This document shows positions 1-5,197 of a stretch of DNA of 7,770 nucleotides, piece by piece. A program made the position numbers and the translations under genes. This DNA is from an uncultured Cellvibrio sp. Its GTDB lineage: Bacteria; Pseudomonadota; Gammaproteobacteria; Pseudomonadales; Cellvibrionaceae. The notes below the pieces were generated by a model. That model made no database searches. It saw nothing but the letters and a program-made list of their open reading frames with translations, and was not told where the DNA came from. Location of the stretch: assembly GCA_946886255.1 (NCBI GenBank), contig CAMPIG010000224.1:1-7770 (forward strand), read 5' to 3'. Every line of letters begins with the position of its first letter. Position 1 is the first letter of the stretch.

Positions 1-453
1 ACGTATATCGGCACGGCGAAAAATATTCCTGGCACAACCGATAGCCTCGCCGGGGAAGGGCATAACGGCCAGGGCGTCGGGCAAGAGCACGATATCTTCC
101 TCAGGTACACACATGGTTTCTGCAAACGCGCGATCGCCGAGACAAGCGACGCGTTGACCGACGGAAAATGACTCAACTTTTTCGTCAACGGCGATAATGG
201 TTCCCCATCCTTCGTGTCCCGGAGCGCCGGCGGGTAAAGGATATTCAAACCAGGGGCGGCCTTCCCACACCGGTAAATTGGATGCGCAGACGCCGCAGCC
301 TTCGAGACGAATCATTACCTCATTGTCGCCACAGCTCGGTGAGGCCTCTTGTTGCACAACAAATTTTCCTGCTTCGGCCAACAACGCAACACGATGTTGA
401 GCAGGCAGGTTCTGGTAGTCACTATTAAGCGCGAGATTACCGGACGTGGGCAT
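1..453 (-). CDS. Zinc-dependent medium-chain alcohol dehydrogenase, N-terminal part (cut by window edge)
   Basis: The 151 visible codons encode the GroES-like catalytic domain of a medium-chain dehydrogenase/reductase; the NAD(P)-binding Rossmann half lies beyond the left edge. Catalytic-zinc ligands are visible in a GCGVCASN motif (Cys56; Cys53 is nearby) and in the PGHEGWG motif (His80, Glu81). The four-cysteine structural-zinc lobe seen in classical alcohol dehydrogenases is absent: after the VGQRVACLG strand (98-106) the chain goes straight into AFAETMCVPEED. This points to a minimal MDR subtype acting on a sugar, polyol or other alcohol/ketone rather than an ethanol-type enzyme; the substrate cannot be read from the sequence. 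The ATG at 453 is chosen because AAAGGAG stands 9 nt upstream and the family motif spacing fits. The gene begins 17 nt inside the end of the preceding fusion gene, in another frame, so it is the fourth member of the same operon and probably translationally coupled. The name is secure at family level only. Confidence 0.87.
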   Translation of the reverse strand, partial: MPTSGNLALNSDYQNLPAQHRVALLAEAGKFVVQQEASPSCGDNEVMIRLEGCGVCASNLPVWEGRPWFEYPLPAGAPGHEGWGTIIAVDEKVESFSVGQRVACLGDRAFAETMCVPEEDIVLLPDALAVMPFPGEAIGCARNIFRRADIR

Positions 454-2554
454 GGCTCAAGGCTCCTTTTGCAAAGACGGGTGAAGAAGAGGCAGCGAGG
501 TTTTCAACTTGCTGATCAAAGAGGTGAGTCGATACCCATTGGTAAAGTCGTTCAAGACCGGCATCTATATTGACCTGAGGTTTCCAACCGGTGAGCTCCC
601 GGAATAAGCGGGTGTCGGTAACATAGTATTTCTGGTCACCCAAACGCCAATCGGAAAATGCGTAATGGCAGGGGCGGCCGGTGAGCGATTGAATACGGTT
701 AAGGATTTCCAGCAAGCTGGTGCTGTTATTCGCACCACCGCCGATATTGAATGCCTTGCCGGATAGTCGCGGCATGTTGTCTTGTGCAAGCAGCATGGCG
801 TTAACCAGATCATCGACATATAAGATGTCACGCACCTGACGGCCATCGCCATAAAGCGTCAACGGCAAATCTTTCATGGCCTGAATTAAAAAATGGGCGA
901 CCCAGCCTTGATCTTCAGTGCCGAATTGATGCGGTCCATAAATGCAGCTCATACGAAATACTGCAGCAGGGATTCCGTACGTGCGCGCATAATCCAGGAC
1001 ATATTGATCAGCTGCGCCTTTGGAGCATCCATAGGGACTGTGAAAATCCAGCGGTTGTTGTTCGCTGATACCTTCAGAAAATAATGGGTCCGTGGGGAAG
1101 TAACGATCATTGCCGCGCGTTAATTCCACATTGTCCAACGCACCGTAGACTTTATTGGTGGAGGTAAAAAGTAACGAGGGTGGTGTTTCCATTTGACGCA
1201 TGGATTCAAGAATATTCAACGTCCCACGCAAATTAATATCAAAATCCTTTTGCGGTGTATCGATGCTGGTTGTGACCGCTACCTGCGCAGCAAAATGAAA
1301 TATTCGCGCTGATTGATGCACGGCATCGCGGACCAGATGGGTATCGCGAATATCAGCGATTTCCAACTGCACGTTATCGCCGTAGGTGTCACACAACCAT
1401 TCCAGATTACGCTCGACGCCGGCGCGACCGAGATTATCGAAGATCAGTACCGACTCGCCTTGTTCTAACAAGCGCGCCGCCACGTTGGTTCCGATAAAAC
1501 CGGCACCGCCGGTAATCAAGGTCGGTTTTTTACGGGAAGTGGGCGGCACGATGGTGAGTCCTTTATCGCCGAATACCGTGGCAGGTTCGCGCGAAAGGCC
1601 TGCGCCGCTATGGAAAACCGTGTCGGTTAACTGGCGCAATCCCTGCAATCCTGATTCGGCCCATACACGATAAATAAGCTTGGGGGTTCCATCGGCTGCT
1701 TTCAGGCCAAAGTGATAATGACGTTCATCTTCGTGGAATCCGTCCTGATGGCTTTCGTGGGGATGCAAGTCATAACCGGAATACCAGTAAACACGTTCAA
1801 CCGGTGCATCCAGCCCGTCCATTAATTTTTTTACCTGGATAATTTCATCGTGACGCCAGGTGGAGTAGCCGACTTCGGTTAGCCAGATTTCTGGAGACAA
1901 TTGATACTTATCCAGTAATGTTCGGATGTGCGTTACTTTGTCAGTCCACTCTTGCGAATCAAACTCCCAGGTACCAGGAAAGCCGTGCATGCCGATAGCG
2001 TCCATCAACCCGATCACGCCGCGTGAACACATTAACTCCAACCAATTGGGATCGGTTGGACACATACCGGCGAGTACGGTTTTTTTGCCGCGTTTTTTTG
2101 TCCAGTGAGCCGCCATGCCGATCATCTGGGTAAAGATGTTCCAGTCCGGGTCCAGGCGCCAATCCCAATCATTCAAATTGTTGGGTTCGTTCCATAATTC
2201 CACCCACTCAAAGTGGCGACCGTAGCGCGTAATCATGACGTCCAGAAAATCGGCGTAAGCTTTCGGATCGCGTGGCGGTGATGAGGTTTTTGCTTCGATT
2301 CCCAACGAGGGCGGTGTATAGGTAAAGCAAGGTAATAATTCGGCTGTTTTTGCTACTTTAGGCACAAACCAGTCAAACCATTTCTGGCCGTCCGGTGTAT
2401 GCCAGTCGGCCCAGGATAATCCGGTGCGCAAGCGCGAAATATTCAGCGTTTGCAGATCCTGCAACATATCTTCTGCACGTTGATACTCACCGGGCCGGAG
2501 CCATTCGATTACACCCAATCGTTGCTGGGCTGTTTCCCGGTAGGTGTGTGTCAT
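437..2554 (-). CDS. Fusion of clan GH-A glycoside hydrolase domain with CDP-paratose 2-epimerase-type NAD-dependent sugar epimerase
   Basis: This 705-residue protein has two enzymatic halves and no signal peptide, so it should act in the cytoplasm. Residues about 10-305 look like a TIM-barrel glycosidase of clan GH-A (GH39-like, tentative). The acid/base would be Glu123 in LWNEPN and the nucleophile Glu227 in IWLTEVGYS, both present. A linker of about 35 residues follows. Residues about 343-690 are an extended short-chain dehydrogenase: Rossmann motif GGAGFIG (349-355), DNLGRAGVERNLEWL (373-387), ADIRD (400-404), TSTNKVYG (464-471), catalytic Tyr508/Lys512 in YGCSK, then MSCIYGPHQFGTEDQGW. 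These motifs are characteristic of CDP-paratose (tyvelose) 2-epimerases, which invert C2 of a nucleotide-linked sugar through a keto intermediate. The true nucleotide and sugar here are unknown. The start ATG overlaps the previous stop as ATGA, with AGGGG 9 nt upstream. The reading frame is open throughout and the junction shows no sign of a sequencing error. The substrate of the glycosidase half is not known. Confidence 0.93.
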   Translation of the reverse strand: MTHTYRETAQQRLGVIEWLRPGEYQRAEDMLQDLQTLNISRLRTGLSWADWHTPDGQKWFDWFVPKVAKTAELLPCFTYTPPSLGIEAKTSSPPRDPKAYADFLDVMITRYGRHFEWVELWNEPNNLNDWDWRLDPDWNIFTQMIGMAAHWTKKRGKKTVLAGMCPTDPNWLELMCSRGVIGLMDAIGMHGFPGTWEFDSQEWTDKVTHIRTLLDKYQLSPEIWLTEVGYSTWRHDEIIQVKKLMDGLDAPVERVYWYSGYDLHPHESHQDGFHEDERHYHFGLKAADGTPKLIYRVWAESGLQGLRQLTDTVFHSGAGLSREPATVFGDKGLTIVPPTSRKKPTLITGGAGFIGTNVAARLLEQGESVLIFDNLGRAGVERNLEWLCDTYGDNVQLEIADIRDTHLVRDAVHQSARIFHFAAQVAVTTSIDTPQKDFDINLRGTLNILESMRQMETPPSLLFTSTNKVYGALDNVELTRGNDRYFPTDPLFSEGISEQQPLDFHSPYGCSKGAADQYVLDYARTYGIPAAVFRMSCIYGPHQFGTEDQGWVAHFLIQAMKDLPLTLYGDGRQVRDILYVDDLVNAMLLAQDNMPRLSGKAFNIGGGANNSTSLLEILNRIQSLTGRPCHYAFSDWRLGDQKYYVTDTRLFRELTGWKPQVNIDAGLERLYQWVSTHLFDQQVENLAASSSPVFAKGALSHAHVR

Positions 2555-3663
2555 AAGCTTAAACCCCTGCTGAATAATTCATTGCGCATGGTATCTACGC
2601 GGTCAAAGGATTCTTTGCCTTGCAACCACTCCGCCAATTCTTCCAGCCCATCTTCCAGTGAAACGCGGGGCTGATAGCCCAACAGGTTTTTTGCCTTTTC
2701 AATATTGGCAAAGCAGTGGCGAATATCGCCGACGCGATAGTCACCGGTAATCTCCGGGGTAATGTGGCTCTTATCGAGTACATGACTGACTTTTGTGGCA
2801 ATTTCAGCAATGCTGTAATTTTGTCCGCTGCCGATATTGAAAACTTCACCATCGGCGTTGCTGTTTTCCATGGCCAGAACGCAAGCCTGAGCAATATCGT
2901 GCACGCTGACAAAATCGCGACGCTGTTTTCCATCTTCAAAAATGATCGGCGGTTTGTTGTTGAGAAAACGTGAGGAGAAGATGGCGAGCACACCCGTGTA
3001 AGGGTTGGATAACGCCTGGCGTGGCCCATAGATATTGAAGAAGCGCAATGCAGTAACCGGAATGTTATAGGCAGAGCCTACAATCAAACACAAGCGCTCC
3101 TGGTCGTATTTTGACAAGGCATACACAGAAGAAGGTGAGGGCAGTTTACTTTCCGGCGTAGCGACAGGTTGCAAAGCATCACCGCCGTAAAACACTTCCC
3201 ATTGCTTTTCATTAAATGCCTTTACGGGTCGTTCCGGTGGCGAATAGGTGTTGCCGCTGGCATCACGATAGAGTCCTTCCCCGTACAAACTCATACTGGA
3301 TGCTACCACTAATTTTTTCACCGGCCGTTTTGTAAGCGCTTCTAACAACACGGCGGTACCGCGATTGTTCACGTCCGTGTAATGATTGATTTGGTACATA
3401 CTCTGGCCGACACCAACGGCCGCTGCCAGATGATAAACGGCGGTCACATCTTGTAAGGCTGCTTCTACCTTAGCCGGATCGCGTACATCACCTTCCACGC
3501 GCTCCACATATCGATTGAGATAATCCGGCCATTCCTTATCGCCATGCACCTGCTCCGTCAAATTATCGAACACCCTTACGGCATAACCTTCCTTTAATAA
3601 CTGGTCTGCTAAATGTGATCCTACAAATCCTGCACCGCCGGTAATTAACACTCTCTCTTTCAT
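2551..3663 (-). CDS. NAD-dependent epimerase/dehydratase, dTDP-L-rhamnose 4-epimerase type
   Basis: This 370-residue extended short-chain dehydrogenase carries the NAD-binding motif GGAGFVG at 9-15, acidic Asp33 at the end of strand 2, GDVRD (58-62), HLAAAVGVGQSMY (78-90), the active-site strand VVASSMSLYGEG (119-130) and catalytic Tyr181/Lys185 in SVYALSKYDQE. FFNIYGPRQALSNPYTGV and DGKQRRDFVSVHD follow. Together these match the group that includes bacterial dTDP-L-rhamnose 4-epimerases (making dTDP-6-deoxy-L-talose) better than GalE or RmlB. The nucleotide and sugar remain an inference, because UDP-linked substrates are possible in this operon. A longer in-frame start exists at 3696, but ATG 3663 is chosen: GGAG lies 7 nt upstream, and the extra 11 residues would precede the normal MKxxVLITGG start. 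The gene begins 1 nt after the decarboxylase stop (TGATATG) and ends in an ATGA overlap with the fusion gene. Its product is cytoplasmic and its length is normal for the family. Confidence 0.94.
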   Translation of the reverse strand: MKERVLITGGAGFVGSHLADQLLKEGYAVRVFDNLTEQVHGDKEWPDYLNRYVERVEGDVRDPAKVEAALQDVTAVYHLAAAVGVGQSMYQINHYTDVNNRGTAVLLEALTKRPVKKLVVASSMSLYGEGLYRDASGNTYSPPERPVKAFNEKQWEVFYGGDALQPVATPESKLPSPSSVYALSKYDQERLCLIVGSAYNIPVTALRFFNIYGPRQALSNPYTGVLAIFSSRFLNNKPPIIFEDGKQRRDFVSVHDIAQACVLAMENSNADGEVFNIGSGQNYSIAEIATKVSHVLDKSHITPEITGDYRVGDIRHCFANIEKAKNLLGYQPRVSLEDGLEELAEWLQGKESFDRVDTMRNELFSRGLSL

Positions 3664-3664
3664 A

Positions 3665-4693
3665 TCAGCGCTCCATGTTAATGCGCGGGTTAACAATCCC
3701 GAGATTGGCTGACGCAGATTGGTTTGCGGCGATCAATGCATTGCTGTGTAGCAACTGTTCAAAGTAACGGATGGTATCGGCAAGTCCTTGTTCCAGCTTC
3801 ACGCGCGGTTGCCAATTCAGCAGGCGGTTAGCGCGAGTGATATCCGGGCGACGCTTGATAGGGTCATCCTGGGGAAGTGGAAAGAATTGAATGCGCGAGG
3901 AGGAGTCAGTCATTTCAATAACTTTGGTTGCTAATTCCAGCACAGTAAACTCACCCGGATTGCCCAGGTTAATCGGCCCCACCACCGTCTGCGGTGCTTT
4001 CATCAGCGTTCTAATGCCCGTAATCATATCGTCGACATAGCAAAAGGAACGTGTCTGACTGCCATCACCGTAAATGGTGATAGGGCGGTTCATTAATGCC
4101 TGCACGATAAAATTCGAAACAACCCGGCCATCGTTAGGTTGCATGTAGGGGCCGTAGGTATTGAAGATGCGTGCGATCTTAATGTCCACATTAAACATAC
4201 GGTGGTAGTCCATACACAGGGTTTCGGCGCAACGCTTGCCTTCGTCGTAACAAGCACGTGGTCCGATAGGATTCACATTGCCGAAGTAGTCTTCCTGTTG
4301 CGGATGTACATTGGGATTGCCGTAAACTTCACTGGTTGATGATTGAAATATCCGGGCTTTCTTGGCGACGGCCAATTTAAGGAGGTTGTTGATGCCTTCA
4401 GTGCTGGTGCGAATTGTCTGCAACGGGTCAGCCTGATATTGCACGGGTGAAGCAACGCAGGCCATATTGTAGATTTCATCAACATTGATATTGATGGGAT
4501 CGGTGACATCTTGCTCTAACAACGTGAAATTTCTGAACGATGAAACAAGTTCAAGGTTGGATTTGCTACCACTCGAAAAGTTATCCAGACAAATGACTTC
4601 ATGACCTTCTTCCAGCAGATTCTTACATAAATTAATACCCAAAAATCCGCCACCACCTGCCACAAGAATTCGTTTTGTCATTGAATGTTTCAT
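3665..4693 (-). CDS. uxs: UDP-glucuronate decarboxylase (UDP-xylose synthase)
   Basis: The 342-residue protein is an extended short-chain dehydrogenase with strong UXS-family signatures: GGGGFLG (13-19), Asp37 for NAD ribose binding, [11 protein letters not shown] (77-87), [15 protein letters not shown] (118-132), [17 protein letters not shown] (138-154), FNTYGP (177-182), [10 protein letters not shown] (187-196) and [13 protein letters not shown] (210-222). Presumed catalytic residues are Tyr149 and Lys153, with Glu122 in the SEVYG loop. The family oxidises UDP-glucuronate at C4, decarboxylates it and reduces the 4-keto-pentose to UDP-xylose, using tightly held NAD. The common ACPASP motif here reads ACVASP, a small departure. 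No membrane segment is visible, as is usual for the bacterial type. ATG 4693 is preferred over the TTG at 4699 and the internal ATG at 4681 because GAGG lies 7 nt upstream of it. This is the first gene of the operon, and it suggests that a UDP-pentose is the entry metabolite. Confidence 0.95.
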   Translation of the reverse strand: MKHSMTKRILVAGGGGFLGINLCKNLLEEGHEVICLDNFSSGSKSNLELVSSFRNFTLLEQDVTDPININVDEIYNMACVASPVQYQADPLQTIRTSTEGINNLLKLAVAKKARIFQSSTSEVYGNPNVHPQQEDYFGNVNPIGPRACYDEGKRCAETLCMDYHRMFNVDIKIARIFNTYGPYMQPNDGRVVSNFIVQALMNRPITIYGDGSQTRSFCYVDDMITGIRTLMKAPQTVVGPINLGNPGEFTVLELATKVIEMTDSSSRIQFFPLPQDDPIKRRPDITRANRLLNWQPRVKLEQGLADTIRYFEQLLHSNALIAANQSASANLGIVNPRINMER

Positions 4694-4915
4694 TGGCAAT
4701 CCTCAACACTGGGAGATCAGAGAAACACAGAAGGTCGGGAACGAATGCCCAGGTTGGTCATCAGGATTCCGACTTCTGTAGTCTTTGCTACGCAAACCAT
4801 CACGGTGCTTTTCTGAACTCCTTTTTTGCCTTGAAATCCGTTTGTTGACTCACGTTGCGCTTATTCGCTTTTATGTTTGATGATCCAGCACAGATCTAAA
4901 AAGCTGGTTCATTAC

Positions 4916-4931
4916 AGCCATATCTATGCCA
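4916..4931 (-). promoter_or_regulatory. Candidate sigma54 (-24/-12) promoter for the nucleotide-sugar operon
   Basis: Read on the minus strand the sequence is TGGCATAGATATGGCT. It fits the RpoN consensus TGGCACRNNNNTTGCW with the essential GG and GC dinucleotides at the required 10-nt separation and two mismatches among the specified positions. Transcription would begin near 4905, giving a leader of about 210 nt before the decarboxylase gene. The palindromes lie roughly 100-150 bp upstream, where an enhancer-binding activator would sit. This is a motif match by eye and could be chance. Confidence 0.33.
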
Positions 4932-4989
4932 ATTTGGTGATTCGGCATTGAATTCTTCAAATAAGCTATGGGAGCTTGTTTGGTAATAG

Positions 4990-5019
4990 CAGCAGCAGGA
5001 AAAATGACAGCAGCAGGAA
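4990..5019. repeat. 12-bp direct repeat CAGCAGCAGGAA, two copies
   Basis: CAGCAGCAGGAA occurs at 4990-5001 and again, identical, at 5008-5019, an 18-bp period. It lies beside the AATTGCGCAATT palindrome in the operon's upstream region. It could be a pair of protein-binding half sites or simply low-complexity sequence; no known regulator is recognised. Confidence 0.5.
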
Positions 5020-5024
5020 GAGGG

Positions 5025-5036
5025 AATTGCGCAATT
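5025..5036. promoter_or_regulatory. 12-bp perfect palindrome AATTGCGCAATT, possible operator
   Basis: The self-complementary AATTGCGCAATT has a CpG at its centre, like the larger palindrome whose centre lies 36 bp away. A protein dimer could bind it. No regulator is identified, and short AT-rich palindromes arise by chance. Confidence 0.3.
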
Positions 5037-5055
5037 AACACCATAAGCAGCAATA

Positions 5056-5074
5056 ATTTTACAAACGTTTGTAA
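5056..5074 (-). promoter_or_regulatory. Candidate LacI-family operator TTACAAACGTTTGTAA overlapping a possible -10 TAAAAT
   Basis: Positions 5059-5074 form a perfect 16-bp palindrome with the AAACGTTT core and central CpG typical of LacI-family operators (compare the PurR operator ACGCAAACGTTTGCGT). On the minus strand the last bases run into TAAAAT (5056-5061), a 5/6 match to a -10 box, but no good -35 is found at 16-18 bp. The site sits 39 bp past the cellulase terminator and 366 bp before the decarboxylase gene, so the operon is its likeliest target. The binding protein is not in the window. Confidence 0.5.
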
Positions 5075-5112
5075 TATTTACTTGGCCGTTCTGTTTGTTT
5101 ATTGATGCCAAT

Positions 5113-5140
5113 AAAAAAGCCAGACCTCGAAAGGTCTGGC
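5113..5140 (-). terminator. Intrinsic terminator of the cellulase gene
   Basis: On the minus strand a perfect 9-bp stem (GCCAGACCT with AGGTCTGGC) closes a TTCG tetraloop and is followed at once by six T residues. It lies about 57 nt past the cellulase stop codon. The plus strand lacks an equivalent T-run, so it works in one direction. It separates the cellulase from the downstream operon. Confidence 0.88.
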
Positions 5141-5165
5141 TCGATTTCAACCTGTTTTGTGTGAA

Positions 5166-5190
5166 GCGGGACCAGTGTTACTGATCCCGC
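5166..5190 (-). other. Stem-loop in the 3' untranslated region of the cellulase mRNA
   Basis: In the minus-strand transcript, GCGGGATCAGT pairs with ACTGGTCCCGC: 11 bp with one G-U wobble and a 3-nt AAC loop. It starts 7 nt after the stop codon. No U-run follows, so it is unlikely to terminate by itself. It may protect the message from 3' exonucleases or assist the true terminator 25 nt further on. Confidence 0.6.
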
Positions 5191-5197
5191 CAAACGA

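Larger units (their letters stand above)
4694..5112. other. Long non-coding region upstream of the nucleotide-sugar operon
   Basis: No convincing gene is seen in this stretch between the cellulase terminator and the decarboxylase start. It holds two perfect palindromes, a 12-bp direct repeat and a sigma54-like element, each listed separately. The proximal part (about 4771-4800) can form short, mutually exclusive hairpins such as TTTGC/GCAAA and GTAG/CTAC. Short minus-strand reading frames exist but lack ribosome binding sites. The unusual length for a compact operon suggests a regulated promoter with a long leader. Confidence 0.6.

Noticed and set aside
3664..3696. Upstream in-frame start for the 4-epimerase-type gene
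   Set aside because: It would overlap the decarboxylase gene and add 11 residues before the standard SDR N-terminus, while ATG 3663 has a well-placed GGAG.
4717..4800. 27-codon minus-strand frame ending just before the decarboxylase ribosome binding site, as a possible leader peptide
   Set aside because: The nearest GGAG is about 17 nt from its ATG (14 nt from an in-frame GTG), too far, and the peptide has no attenuator-like residue run.
4740..4860. GCAAAG and GGTTTGC fragments recalling a cyclic-di-GMP (GEMM-I) riboswitch
   Set aside because: The conserved core order, the GAAA tetraloop hairpin and the receptor could not be lined up on either strand.
4871..5150. Two short minus-strand frames (60 and 84 residues) in the intergenic region
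   Set aside because: Both begin with TTG and no Shine-Dalgarno; the longer one runs through the terminator, and its Cys runs come from the CAG repeat. An internal ATG near 5044 also lacks a ribosome binding site.
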